Assembly: GCA_029891345.1 (NCBI GenBank)
Contig: CM056994.1
Location: 136,220,457-136,284,456 of the forward strand
DNA length: 64,000 nt
Direction of reading: 5' to 3'
DNA from: Dryococelus australis
Lineage: Eukaryota; Arthropoda; Insecta; Phasmatodea; Phasmatidae
Numbering within the stretch: position 1 is the stretch's first letter; each line of letters begins with the position of its first letter. The position numbers were made by a program, and so were the translations under genes. Below are positions 22,361-33,387 of this stretch, one piece after another. A model generated the notes under the pieces. The model ran no database searches, had not been told where the DNA came from, and saw only the letters and a program-made list of their open reading frames with translations.

Positions 22361-22619
22361 AGCATTTATTCCTCAATCGTTCTGTGCCAGACGCTTTCAA
22401 GCTTAGTTCCGGGTCTGCAATAATTGTATTTCGGCAAATGCAATTCAAATTGTATTTGCTAATAAATGTATTCAATCATCCTTTTTTGTTACGTTTAGTA
22501 TAGGCCATTGTTTTCAACTGAATGCGAACCTATATATAGACCTACATTTATAGTTTTTATGTTAGAGTATTACGTAATACTGTAGAAATGAAGGTTATAA
22601 AATAAAATGTTCATATGCC

Positions 22620-23137
22620 GGTAATTGTAACTACGAAAGAAAATGTAATTGAACAGAAACATAGTATTCTTTTACCTCCAAATATATGTTGAATAATTAA
22701 AGGTCCTTCATGTGGAAAAACGTGTGTTATAATGTCACTGTTGGAAAATTTGAATGGACTTAAATTTGAAAACGTATATGGGTTTTCTAAAACAATACAA
22801 CAAGAGAAATATCAATGATTAGTGTCTATCTTGTCGTTAATTGAAAGAATACGATATTTCCCTTTTACAAATAAAGAAGATATTGTGTCTCCGAATGAAG
22901 CATTACCCAATTTCATATTTATATTTGAGAATGTTTGGTGGGAACCGCAGTATGAATCTACAACATATTTACAATGATCATGTTTTAGACGATATGACAT
23001 TTACAAAAATTAAAGATGTGGGTTTCTACTGTTTGAAAAACAGTTACAGTTTTCTGGTAATTATACCAACGCTTCTCCTATATAAAGGAAGATTTAGGCC
23101 TGGATTTGACAGTTTTTTAATTCCCGATAACGAATGA
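22620..23137 (+). pseudogene. Polinton packaging ATPase (A32/FtsK-HerA type), deleted
   Basis: The plus strand gives IIKGPSCGKTCVIMSLLENL, LKFENVYGFSKTIQQEKYQ, RYFPFTNKEDIVSPNEALPN, FIFIFENVWWE, and in another frame HIYNDHVLDDMTFTKIKDV and RFRPGFDSFLIPDNE. In this family the first block is the Walker A loop (G-x4-G-K-T) and the hydrophobic FIF-D-D the Walker B. Here the P-loop is one residue short (GPSCGKT) and the acidic pair reads E-N. About 70-80 residues normally found between Walker B and HIYNDHV are missing. The ATPase would drive genome packaging into capsids. It is clearly dead. Its stop overlaps the next start by four bases (ATGA at 23134), a compact virus-like junction. Confidence 0.8.
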
Positions 23138-23665
23138 GTATTTCGAAGTTTGGACATAACGGTATAAAATGCAATCATTACAATACCTGTTTAACGAGAA
23201 ATCATGATGGGAATTGTGATTTGAATGGACATATATTACGTAATGTGGGTATAGCTGTAAAAGATACTGATGTGGTAAATAATAATTACGTGGAAGACTT
23301 AAACACCATTACACTAAACGTATTTAAATCGCAATACACTGATATGCAAGAGAAATTAATAAACATAATCAAAACTATTACAAAAGTGTCTGCTAATATC
23401 AGTTACATTTCAGAAATATTAGCAAATGTGATGATTACATTGCAAAATATAGAAACTAGAACAAATGAACGTTTGGAACATTAAAATAATGTAATTAATG
23501 AAATGGTAAGCACTACAATTAAAAAACCATTTGATACACAAAGGGATGAAATAATGTAATATATAAGTGTTGAGCTGATCAATAAAACATCTGCTTTAGC
23601 TATGCAAATGGAATTGAAAAAGCAAATTGATGATTTGAAATCTCGAATAAACTATTTTAGTTAAC
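23134..23665 (+). pseudogene. Polinton small hypothetical protein with coiled-coil tail
   Basis: The frame begins MSISKFGHNGIKCNHYNTCL, has DLNGHILRNVGIAVKDTDVV at residues 32-51, and then a heptad-like region rich in I, L, N and K to 23484. After a stop the same kind of helix resumes (LAMQMELKKQIDDLKSRI, ending about 23664). A L-x-N-V-G-x-x-x-x-x-x-D-V-V-x-x-x-Y-V segment is common in small arthropod Polinton proteins and resembles joints of virion fibre proteins, so a structural role is an inference. It directly overlaps the ATPase stop codon, suggesting joint expression in the original element. Confidence 0.5.
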
Positions 23666-23679
23666 AATTTGAGGGTTAA

Positions 23680-24490
23680 AACTGTGAGTAAATTAGACGT
23701 ACTTTTGAGTAAAATTGATAAGATTGAAAAAGCGCAAACTAATCAACCTAATACACCTGCTAAAAAACCACTGACTTATTTATATATAAATAGTTGAAAT
23801 GTCTGACTGCTTCAGAATTACACAAAATTATATCTGCTGTAAAGGCAAAATATTTACAAGCTAAATGTGCTCGAATGAAATGGAATGTTTAAAATGAAGA
23901 AATATTTAAACCTGTTACGAGTATAATGTTTACATTACATTCCATGCTAAATATGTTTAAGGAACCACCAGTGGAAATTATATCAGAAAAACCTTAAAGA
24001 AGAAAAAGCTGTCTCAATTAACACAACATTATTTAGCTATAAAACAATCTTCGCCTATTCACGATACAGTATTTGGTGTATATTGTCATGGAAATATATG
24101 GCTTCTGGGAGACTCGGTAATTAAGTTTTGCCTGAGAATAGAATTCTAGTAGGTGATTACGTAACTTATGTAAGTGAAGGATTGTTTGAATTATTTTAAA
24201 AAGTTCACAATGCATATTGCGATATCGATTTGGAGAAATATAAGGATCTTGTTCGTCACACAAATGCAAATAAACGCTTAGATGATGATGAAAATCATCC
24301 AGAACTATATTTATTAGACCATATAGTTGAAAGTGGAATATATAAACATGAAGTTGGTGATCTGTTTTCTTCTGTATACTGGAACAATCTTAATGAATTG
24401 GTCGACAGATTAAAACATCTCATAGCTTCGAGAGAGTCTGGGAATATAATTCACATACAAAATAAATTATTTCTATTATTGAAGAATTGA
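23680..24490 (+). pseudogene. Polinton conserved hypothetical protein, frameshifted
   Basis: Pieces in order are VSKLDVLLSKIDKIEKAQ (23683), ISAVKAKYLQAKCARMKWNV (23836), SPIHDTVFGVYCHGNIWLLG (24052), then YVTYVSEGLFELF and DLEKYKDLVRHTNANKRLDD with the open frame 24230-24490 ending LFLLLKN. I recognise this as a protein carried by many arthropod Polintons next to the integrase, with a conserved middle around G-D-Y and H-T-N-A. Its function is unknown to me; a virion role is only an inference from the company it keeps. At least three stops or frame changes break it. Confidence 0.55.
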
Positions 24491-24496
24491 CTGAAG

Positions 24497-25410
24497 ATGG
24501 TTATATTACCAATTAAGTTCAGTAAGATTGCTCAAGAGCTTTATGCTCTTGCAAGGATAAACTTTCCTAGAAGATGTGTTATTACTAAAGGCTTAAATTA
24601 TCTTTTTGAAGTTGATTTGTGTGAAATGACATTGCTTTTGAAATACAATAAGGGATACACGTATATTTTAACTGTAATAGACGTTTATTCAAAATATGGT
24701 TGGGCATACCTGTCAAGAACAAAACAGGGAAACAGGTTAGCGGTGCAATGAAGATCGTTTTACAAGAAAGAATACTAAATTCACTGCAAACTGACAAAGG
24801 AACTGAGTTCTTTAACGTTTCTTTCCAGAAACTAATGGCAGATTATGGTATCAATCATTACATGACATATTCAGACATTAAAGCCAATGTTGTCGAGAGG
24901 TTTAACAAGAGCTTGAAACTTACAAATGGGTGAATGTTATGCCTGAAATAGTAAAATTTTATAATTCCAGATATCATAGAACTATCAAAATGGTGCCTGA
25001 AAAGGTTATGGACAATAGATTTATGAAGACTGTGTATAAAAATGTAAAAGTGTTTGACAAGAGAAAACCAAAGTTTAAAGTTGGTATGTATATATGAGTG
25101 TCTAAGCTGAAATCTGTCTTTGAGAAAAAATACAGGTTTATTTTGGTTGTATGAAATATTAAAAATTATTTCAGTTAGAAATTATTTTCCCATAGTGTAT
25201 TATCTAGAAACCTTGGATGGAGAACCTATAAAAGACTGTTGCTACGAACATGAATTGCAAAACATTTCTTCTCCAAATTAATATTTGGTTGATAAAATCA
25301 TTAAAAGGGAAAAGAATAGGTCATTGGTTCGATGGAGAGGTTTCTCAAAAGCACATAACTTGTGGGTGAAGAATAAGGATCTTAAAAGATTGAAATACAA
25401 TGATTTGTAA
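24497..25410 (+). pseudogene. Polinton DDE integrase with SH3-like and chromodomain tail
   Basis: The reading begins near ALARINFPRRCVITKGL and shows the retroviral-type integrase core: FEVDLCEM (first Asp), YTYILTVIDVYSKYGWA, then in a second frame LQTDKGTEFFN (second Asp) and NVVERFNKSLK (Glu). All three catalytic acidic residues can still be read, split by a frameshift near 24700-24750. Next come FYNSRYHRTIKMVPEKVM, a basic linker, LDGEPIKDCCYEHELQ and a chromodomain-like LVRWRGFSKAHNLWVK. The enzyme would join element ends to nuclear chromosomal DNA, with the chromodomain guiding chromatin choice. Stops near 24931, 25096 and 25279 inactivate it. It is the best preserved gene of the element. 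Confidence 0.85.
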
Positions 25411-25439
25411 ATAATTTTTATACTAAATAAAAATATTTT

Positions 25440-26480
25440 ATATAATATTTGATGTGTTATTAATTTAATATACCTATCGATATTGATGGGGAATTGATTT
25501 ACAATTATTGGGCAATCATTCCTATTGTTTGGGTGGTTATCTATTATGATTAATTTATGATTTTATCAATCAGTTCGTCTGGTTTCGATGTGTGTTTTTA
25601 GAGTCGATGAGGGACAGAGTAAAATACATATTTATATTTGTGTACGTGAACTTTTGTTGGGAAGGGGGGGGGGGGGAGGGGCGGCGGCTTGTGGAGTAAT
25701 TTTATATTAGCTGGGGGGTTTGGTTAATTGAAGTAAATTTTGTGTTCCATTTGGTAATTGCATTATTAAAGTCTTTTTTGGTTAATGAATACATTTTTGC
25801 TTTTGTCGATTACATGATTAAAGTGGAGATCAGTTACTTTGCTAAGGAAAACAGTTTCATTGCATGATTAAAATTGATTTAATGAATTTGTTTCAAGTAT
25901 TTTGGTTAATGATTCATACTTATTTCATTTAGCTATTTGAACGTAAATCGTAGTGGGCTAGAACATACCCGCGCTCTCCTGTTCCATCCACATCTCACTT
26001 GCCTAATGGGCCAGAAGTGACATGCGTGCCCTCGCTCCATCAATATGTCATTATAATGAAGTGAGCCAGAAGTGACACGTGGGCTTGCTCCATCCACACC
26101 TCACCTGCCTAGTGGGCCAGAACACCCCGGTGTGTATGCGCTCCACCCAAAAATAAAAAAGTGACCCCTATACCACTCTTACACCAACATAAACTCCTAT
26201 ATAAACAATTGCAACCCACTCCTCTGGTCATTGGCCTCAGGGCCTCGCAGAGTACACACCAAACTGGCTCCATCAATATCACCCTTATGACACTAAACCC
26301 TTTCAACACAAATAAAATAATAACATTCTTTGATGTAAAATAATTCTTTAATATAATTTTATACCAAAACATTCTTTAATTAATCGATTAATTAAATTAA
26401 TATATTAATTAATCTAATTTGCATATCACAATTTGGCACTTAGTCCACTCTTGCACTAAGTGCGACTTAGGCCACTCTTG
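25440..26480. repeat. AT-rich spacer with a three-copy 55-70 bp repeat
   Basis: At 25970-26140, three diverged units contain GCTCCATCCACACCTCACCT, a CCTAGTGGGCCAGAA-like block and GTGACAYGYG-like words. A G-run lies at 25664-25676, and an AT-only palindromic run (TTAATTAATCGATTAATTAA) lies at 26376-26395. No gene was recognised. Confidence 0.5.
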
Positions 26481-26494
26481 TGCAAAGTGGGCCT

Positions 26495-27505
26495 CCCCTA
26501 CTACCAGCATATTTTGATTACAGAATAATATTTAGTGATACTGTGAAAGAACATGCCGAGCGCATGAGTAACGTTTTGGAATCACAGAGGAAGCAAATCT
26601 GTGAATTCAGCCTAGTAAGTATTAATTTGTGCAAGCTAATGTCGAATACTTACGGCATTTAGTAAGTTTGAAAGGCATAGGACCAAATCAGAAAAGTCTA
26701 AAAGCAATTAAAGAACTCCCTAGACCTAAAAATGTCACTGACGTTCGTTCAGTCGTTGGTCTACTTCCAGTATTATAGGAAGTCTGTACCGAATTTCGAG
26801 GACATAGTCACGCCACTGACTAAATTGACAAAGAATGATGAATCATTCTATTGGGAGACGGAGCAAGTAGCCGCTTCTAAAATATTGAAAGAAAAATAGA
26901 TTTCATACCCACTTCTTGTATTCGAGATTTTTCGCAACCCTTCATTGTGAGTACAAATGCTAATAATTATGCTGTAGACGCTGTCCTGTCTCAGATGAGG
27001 AATGGACATGAGAAACCCATTGCCTATGCTAGTAGACAACTAAATTCAGTGGAGAGGAATTACATTACAACAGAAAAAGAAATGTGCGCTTTAGTTTTTG
27101 CCACAAAACAATTCAGAGCTTATATGTATGGGTGTATGTTCATATTTATCACTGACTATACTGCATTAAGATGGTTACTAAATCTTAAAGACACGCGTTC
27201 AAGACTCACTCGATGGGCACTTTGGTTAGCAGAATTTGATTTTGAAGTACTCCACAAACCCGGTAAGAAACACGTAAATGAAGATTGTCTGTCACGAATG
27301 GTAAATGCCATAGAGATGGTGGACTTAACTAGCGAAAATATTAAGAGATAACAGAATGAGGACGAAATATGTTGGAACATAATTAATCAGACAGATAAAG
27401 GAAATTTCTTCATTGATAAGGAAGGTATCATATTTGGAAAAGGAGAGAAAATTTTGGTAGTTGTCCCAAAATTGCTCGTGACCAGAGTAATCAGTCATCA
27501 CCACG
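26495..27505 (+). pseudogene. Ty3 reverse transcriptase-RNase H fragment (different family)
   Basis: The plus strand shows YFDYRIIFSDTVKEHAERM, where the family has YxDD, so the second catalytic Asp is Tyr. It continues GIGPNQKSLKAIKELPRPKN, then VPNFEDIVTPLTKLTKND and a clean frame 26947-27351 holding VSTNANNYAVDAVLSQ, PIAYASRQLNSVERNY and TEKEMCALVFA, the Ty3 RNase H, plus HVNEDCLSRM. The product copied element RNA in cytoplasmic particles. The frame continues to VPKLLVTRVISHHHVPA, the start of the integrase zinc region, and stops at a junction near 27505 with another Ty3 element. Gag, protease and most integrase are missing. Confidence 0.85.
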
Positions 27506-27509
27506 TCCC

Positions 27510-28545
27510 GGCCGAGGTATTAATCATATCAGGTGCACATCATGCAGCGAACCCTACCATCACTTATGTATAGGATGGCCCGATGGACACAAATCTATGC
27601 CCGGGATGGCCTATCAATGCGAGAGGTGCCAACGAAAGCATACCTCTTACTCCCATAGATCCAAGCCATCCCGTATTTATATACAACCGGGGATGGCACC
27701 TGGCCATCCAGCAACCAGGAGAGACGATGACATTCAGATTACCGATTTCGCAGGCCGACTCCATGAGGATCCGGTAGCATTCACACATTAATGTGAAAAG
27801 CAATTTAGGGAAATGGATCTATCAGCAAAACAGTGGGTTGATAGGGCCCAATTACATTTGACAGGCCTAGACCTCACTTGATGGAACAATATGGCGAGTT
27901 CTTGACCGACTGGAAACAGTTCAGTAACAGGCTCGTTGCGGAATTCACTGGCGAGGACGTGTTGGTCAGACTGACGACTCAGTTTTATAGCCAGACTCAG
28001 GTACCCAATGACGAAGCTGAAATCTTCATATGAAGGAAGGAACAGATGTTTCTACGAGTGTTCCCTGGAGTTGTTGCAGCTACTGCCGTTCGTTCCATTA
28101 GTCGGATGTTACTACCTAGTCTCAGGACCATCCTCCTTATGGCTAATCCCATCAACTTAGGAGAACTGGTTCATCAAGCCCGAGAAGCAGAGCAAAACTT
28201 TGCAGCACAAGCAAATCTCGAATAACCCATATCGGCCAAGGTCCCTGAGGTACAAGCTCCACCAGTCGCATCCCTTAAAGATGCACCAGCTCCAACCACT
28301 CGCATGGCATTTGTACCAAAATGCTGGTTCTACCCAGAGAACCACTGGAATAAGGACTGCCCCTGGAAACCAAAGGGATATGACATTCCACACAACCAGG
28401 TTAATCAAAAGCCAGCACCTATCCCAGCAAGACTGACTGGAAAACCGACTCCCGATAGCAGTACGGGAAACGCCGCCGCAGGGGTGCAAAGCGGGCCGCC
28501 ACCACCGGACACCAAGGCCCATCATCATCCAGGGTTTAAATGAGG
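27510..28545 (+). pseudogene. Ty3-type gag with PHD-like zinc cluster (copy B)
   Basis: From 27532 the frame reads CTSCSEPYHHLCIGWP, then MAYQCERCQRK, giving C-x2-C-x4-H-x2-C and a closing C-x2-C as in a PHD finger. The first C-x2-C pair seen in copy A is lost at the junction. The frame continues DIQITDFAGRLHEDPVAF, then after a stop KQWVDRAQLHLTG and VRLTTQFYSQTQVP, IRSMLLPSLR-like sequence, and a zinc-knuckle relic CWFYPENHWNKDCPW in which the second Cys is Tyr. Homologous blocks occur in the same order in copy A. The protein would package element RNA. Stops at about 27789, 28034 and 28224 inactivate it. Confidence 0.65.
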
Positions 28546-28549
28546 AACC

Positions 28550-29515
28550 ATCAGTCCTCATAGCCCCTCATATAAAAGTAGAGATAAATAGGAACAGAGT
28601 GCTGGCATTTCTTGACTCAGCAGCAACAGGGAACTTTATCCGAAGAAACCTCCTGACTGCCGAGCAACTAGCGGGCATGCACCCCCAACGGAAAATCGTA
28701 TGAATAGCCCAGCATGATACTACTCTCCAGGTTGACGGCCGAATTACCCTACAGGTAAATATGCATCGCCTCTTGGCGTCTACTGAATTTATAGTGTCGC
28801 CAGAAATTTCTGAAGCAGTGATACTAGATTACCCATGGCTACAGCAACAACAATGCATCATAGACCATGGGCAACGTTATGTGTACATGGGCGAGAAGGA
28901 TAGGATCACCGTAAACTGGGACTACAGTACAGACAACATTGTAGCTACACCTAACGAGCCCAACCGTATTAATCATGAGCTTGGCGAGACGGAATTCAGC
29001 CAGCTACACCAAGTATTAAATGAACATGCTAGTGCCTTCGGACAAGGGGGGGGGGGGGGGGGGGGTTGTTAAGCCAGACTAGGTCATTCAAACATGAGAT
29101 CTGGATGACAACCACCGACGTCCCTGTGTACAACCAACCCTAGAGCATGTCAGCATGCTACTATGACTTAATCATGGAACAAGTATATGACATTAAAGAC
29201 CAGGAGATAGTGGAACCCCCGAATTCACCATACAATTCCCACGTAGTCCTTGTCCTGAAGAAAGATAGAAAACTTAGATTCTGTGTCAATTATAAGGGTT
29301 TAAACGAAGTAACACACCCTATTGCCCCCCCTTCCCAGCTATCGACCTAATGCACACCCTGTATGACATTGGAAAAGCAAAAATCTTTAGTACCCTGGAC
29401 ATGGAGTCCGGGTATTGGTAGATTGCAGTACACCCGGAGAGCCGGAAGTACACAGCATTCACTACATCCGAGGGCGAAACTCTTCAATTCCGAGTAATGC
29501 CATTTAGGCTGAGGA
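28550..29515 (+). pseudogene. Ty3 protease and N-terminal reverse transcriptase (copy B)
   Basis: LAFLDSAATGNFIRRNLL (28603) is the retropepsin active-site region; family members usually have D-S-G and here it reads D-S-A. ISEAVILDYPWLQQQQCIID follows. An 18-base G run at 29046 lies just before the polymerase, which shows LDMESGYW, YTAFTTSEGETLQFRVMPF and the earlier RFCVNYKGLNEVTHPIAPP. The sequence stops at FRVMPF (about 29510), before the catalytic YxDD, thumb and RNase H, and jumps to the linker seen in copy A. An amber or opal stop follows GYW. It is dead by deletion. Confidence 0.8.
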
Positions 29516-29520
29516 GGAAG

Positions 29521-30235
29521 AGGAGGAAAGAATGTCCCATCCCCTTCAGATTGAAAGAAGCCTGGAAGAACAAATCCGTCACCTCCAGCTTCAAATTACC
29601 AGCCACCAGATAACATTGAGTCAGCAGGAGGACCCTGACATACGCCGTCTACTATGGGAACAGCCCCAACGTTTTTAATTATGGGATGACGTAATGTAGA
29701 TGCGTAGCGGGACAACCCCATACACCCTGGAAGCTCTGGGTTCCGCAACAGTTACACGCCGATATATGCTGACAGCACCAGGACCACCCTCAAGCTGGGC
29801 ACCCAGGCACAAGGGAGACCCTGCTAGACATAGAAGTTCGATACAGCTGGGATGGGATAAGCCACGACATCCGGCAGTACGTAAGCAATTGTGTTACATG
29901 CTGTCGTGGCAAAGCATACCCAGTGTCGCCTCCTTCAGAGTGACCAAGGAGACCCATTACTTGCTAGTAGTAACTGACCAGTTCTCAAGATGGGTAGAGA
30001 CCTTCCCTCTACCTAGCCAAGAAACCGCACCAATTTTGCAAAAAAATAGAAACTGAAATATTCACACAATGGGGATACCCAAAGGCCATTTTAACTTACA
30101 ACGGCACTCAATTCACGAGTTGCCAATGGCAGTCAGCTTGCCAGGTATGGAGAGAAGAAACCTGGACTACCCCGTCACACCATTCCCAGGCCAACCCCAC
30201 TGAACGAAGGAAATAGAAGAAAAAAAATGCCCTTG
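29521..30235 (+). pseudogene. Ty3 pre-integrase linker and integrase core (copy B)
   Basis: EEQIRHLQLQITSHQITLSQ and IRRLLWEQPQRF match the linker of copy A. ISHDIRQYVSNCVTCCRGKA is the end of the integrase zinc region. The core keeps HYLLVVTDQFSRWVETFPL, then GYPKAILTYNGTQFTS and SQANPTERRK. The first catalytic Asp should precede HYLL but that part is missing (SPPSE runs into VTKETHY), the second is Tyr (T-Y-N-G-T), and only the Glu remains. The enzyme would insert element DNA into chromosomes, but this copy cannot. Confidence 0.75.
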
Positions 30236-30242
30236 TATCAGT

Positions 30243-31352
30243 GTGGGAAACGATCAACGACATTGGGACAAGCAAATCCCAACAATTCTGTGTGCCTTTC
30301 ATCGTAGAACCAATGAAGTGGTCAATACAAGCCCCAGTGTACTCCTGGGCCAAACACTCTGCCGACCAGGCGACTGGCAATGGGAAAGTGAGTCCACTGA
30401 TATGCCTCAACCCGAGGACATCCGGCAAGCTGCCCTAGCCCGAACTACTACTGCCCAAAAGGCCCAGGGTGAGTATATTTGGAATAAGTACCCTATACCG
30501 AAAACAGGGGTACGGAAATTCTCCCTAGGTGAAACAGTACTACTCAGGATGCACCGTACAACTCTGAAGCCAGAAGTCAAAGTCATTCCAACTATCACGA
30601 AGTCTATCTCTGGTTCCGAAGGTGAAATATTTCCCGCTGCTAGACCACCGGAAATTGCACTCAGCATGAGCACAAACTCTGCAGAAGAGAAGGAATTGCC
30701 AGAGGCAGTGGTCAAAGACATGCCAACTTCCCCGAAGGCCACTGCACCCAATGACAAGGACCTACCGCAGCCACGGACATCGAGCTCCAACGACAAGAGT
30801 GCTCCATCCTATCATCCTGCCATGCAGGAACACCCACAGGCCGGGACATCGAGCTTTGATGAGAGTGCTCTGCCCCAAGAACCTGTGATGCAGGAACTCG
30901 TGCAGCTACCGATGTCGAGCTCCACTGAGAGTGCTCCACCCCACGAGAGGCATGATTCACTTCTCACTCAACAGGCCACCATATTGACAGACGTCGAGAA
31001 CATAGATGCCTCCCACTACCCCTCAGCTGGAGCAACACATGCAGTGGAGGTTGAGAGTTCTCTCCCTCCCACTGCCTCGTCGTGGGACCTGGACATTGAG
31101 AATGCCAATGCCTCCAACGACCCGGCCCCACAACAGGATGTATCCACAGGCAAGGTGGAGAGCAGTCTCCTGCCGCAACTCCCTTGTCCTGTGCCAGCAG
31201 AGAAATGTCCTACCCTACAGGTAGGAACCCGTGCAGTCGGGGTGGAGAACATGGACTTACTCCCCCGCACTGCCTCAATGTCCCTTGTAGCTGTACCCTC
31301 TTTATCAGTTCTAGCAGAAGCAGATGCCACAACACCACATGCTGAACCATGA
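30243..31352 (+). CDS. Open 369-codon frame: integrase tail plus Ser/Pro/Glu-rich repeats
   Basis: Residues 1-110 continue the integrase: QRHWDKQIPTILCAFHRRTN, SPSVLLGQTLCRPGDW and KFSLGETVLLRMH, the last resembling the SH3-like integrase tail. From about residue 130 the protein becomes rich in S, P, E and A with repeated units such as SSFDESALPQEPVMQE and SSSTESAPPHERH, and later VEVESSLPP and GKVESSLLP. It is the longest uninterrupted frame in the window outside simple repeats and sits between broken blocks of the same element. Whether it was translated alone is unknown. The first methionine is convenience only, because homology begins upstream in another frame. Confidence 0.45.
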   Translation: MGNDQRHWDKQIPTILCAFHRRTNEVVNTSPSVLLGQTLCRPGDWQWESESTDMPQPEDIRQAALARTTTAQKAQGEYIWNKYPIPKTGVRKFSLGETVLLRMHRTTLKPEVKVIPTITKSISGSEGEIFPAARPPEIALSMSTNSAEEKELPEAVVKDMPTSPKATAPNDKDLPQPRTSSSNDKSAPSYHPAMQEHPQAGTSSFDESALPQEPVMQELVQLPMSSSTESAPPHERHDSLLTQQATILTDVENIDASHYPSAGATHAVEVESSLPPTASSWDLDIENANASNDPAPQQDVSTGKVESSLLPQLPCPVPAEKCPTLQVGTRAVGVENMDLLPRTASMSLVAVPSLSVLAEADATTPHAEP

Positions 31353-31399
31353 CGCCTGATGCCACCTCGTGCCGCCAAAGCAGACACAACACCTGGCCG

Positions 31400-33370
31400 G
31401 TACTGAGAATCACTGTGGCGACCTACATCAAGGTACACGTGGCTGTACCCCCTGCATGCTGAACTACGTCCCAGTGGCAGACAAGCTAAACCAAAGCTCG
31501 ATGAACTGCAGTGCTCAAAGTTAAACACGCATAGTTGTAAACCACGATAAACATTACAGGAGTCGTTATAGATCTGTAACACAGTGACATTTAATTTATC
31601 CGAACAGTCAAAGACAGTGAGATAGGCAGCATCACTCACATTTAGGCTAGATTAAATATTGTGTAATCAGTAAAAGTGCCTACCCAGCTGTCATCAAGCA
31701 AGGGAAGTGTAGGAACCGGTGAGGTAAATGCGACAGACAGTTAATTAGACACTCGACGATATGCAAACTAAACTTGAAAGCATAATGGTTATTATGGTGT
31801 GCGTAATTTAAAGCCAGTGAAAACAGATGTTTTACACCTCACCGACGACAAGGTTCCATAAAATAAGTGGCAGACAGCTCAGATACAAGGTAGTATTACC
31901 TATTGACGCTCTCCACTGTGACGGTAATAACTACCAACAGTGTATCACGTATAGACGCTCACCACAGTGCCACTGATTAGTTGAAGACAGAGACTTCGAT
32001 GAAATACATGTTAGCCTTAGTCTACGATAAGAAAGACTCCTGCAAAGGACTGAGTAGTTTTAGATTTTTGTATAAAGAATTTGATGTGTAGGTACACCTT
32101 TAAATACGCTAATAAGTTTTTTATAGTGTACTTGTGAAAATCGTCTATAAGAAGAATGCAGTTTTGTGGGAATGCATTTTCCACTCTGTTGACTGTTATA
32201 TTTATTGCGTACTTACCTTTGAACATTTCAACAAGGATAAACATTCTACAAATTAGTTGTTAGCCATACATAATAAGATGGACTCCCATAAGGAATAGTT
32301 AGGTTAGTTTTTGTATTCTCCAGCATTTAAATCTGACTTGATGTGTAGGCACACAATTATATGTAACTATAAGTTTTTAAAGTGTTTATGTGAAGAGAAT
32401 TACCATGAAGAATTCTTTTTAAATGTGCTTATATATCTGTCAGTAACTTAAATTACTCATGTGTTTTAACAGTGTATAGGTTTGCAATCCTCTGCACCAC
32501 TTGAGAGTCAAACCAGTACTCTGAGCCACAGAGCTCACAATGAACTTGCTACAATTAAATACGGTGCAAGATATTTAAATTCCACATATTAAAGTATCTA
32601 TGTATGTGGTATTTAAGTGACCAATATGCGCAAATTCAATGCATGTTTTAAAGTGTACTCACATTTGTTTCGTTTAGCCGGCCAACCCAGGTGTTGAAGG
32701 GCCTGCGGTTGCCTAAATAATACCCTGTCACACGTAACTGTTTAGCTTGCTGTGCTACCCAAGGTTCCTTGAAAGATTTTTTTTTTAACCACCACAGCAA
32801 GCTCCAGGATAGTTAGTGACGTCTGCCAGCCTTCCGCGAGTAAGGCTTGAACATACTTATTTTATTCCCTTTCGTTTTTTGGCATGCAGTCATTTTCAAG
32901 CACTTTTCCTTTCAGGTTCATGTTGATTATTCTCTTGTAAATATCTACAGCGCTATGCTGAGTGTTTGTTGGCGGCATGCAAAAATAAAATAGGCCAGTG
33001 GGACACCCGATAAAAAGGCACTCACAATAATCTTTGCTACAGGGGGGAAAACAAATTTGCAGCCTCAGTCAGCGCCGCACAGCCAGGACAAGGGGCAGAG
33101 AAAGGAAGTCCACCTGCCAGGAGAGAGAGAGAGAGCTACGGTCTCCACATCCGTCGTGTCTCGCCTTCTCCGGCTAGCTTGAGAACACAGAGCGCACGCC
33201 ACTACAACAGTCAAGTACTCAACACTACTGGTCCCACCTACCAGATAATGAAATTTTTTTCCCCGCTTCTCTTCGCCTTTCTTCGCTACTCCTACCTAGA
33301 CCTTCTAAACCTTCCAGAGAGAGGGCATACACCTCACTCCACCACCTTTTCACGATGAGTATTCATCGCA
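31400..33370 (+). other. Long non-coding 3' region of Ty3 copy B
   Basis: Nearly 2 kb lie between the end of the coding frame and the polypurine tract. Two similar stretches (around 32040-32210 and 32320-32410, both with GATGTGTAGG and a TTTTTAAAGTGT-like block) suggest an internal duplication. The part at 33120-33370 (CACATCCG, TCGCCTTCTCCGGCTAGC) has a diverged partner at 35360-35690, ahead of the second LTR. No gene was recognised. Confidence 0.4.
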
Positions 33371-33387
33371 ATGGAGAGGGGGCGAAT

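Larger units (their letters stand above)
21778..25412. mobile_element. Decayed Polinton/Maverick element
   Basis: Within 3.6 kb are remnants of an adenain-like protease with a basic capsid-associated segment (minus strand), an A32/FtsK-type packaging ATPase, two small virion-type hypothetical proteins and a DDE integrase with chromodomain (plus strand). This gene set is diagnostic of Polintons (Mavericks), self-synthesising DNA transposons with virus-like genes. The protein-primed DNA polymerase B and the major capsid protein are not seen here, and no long terminal inverted repeats were found, so this is a fragment of what is normally a 15-20 kb element. All genes carry stops, frameshifts or deletions. 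It lies inside the TIPRL intron. Confidence 0.8.

Noticed and set aside
31016..31639. 207-codon minus-strand frame
   Set aside because: It is antisense to the Ty3 integrase-tail frame and shows no motif of its own.
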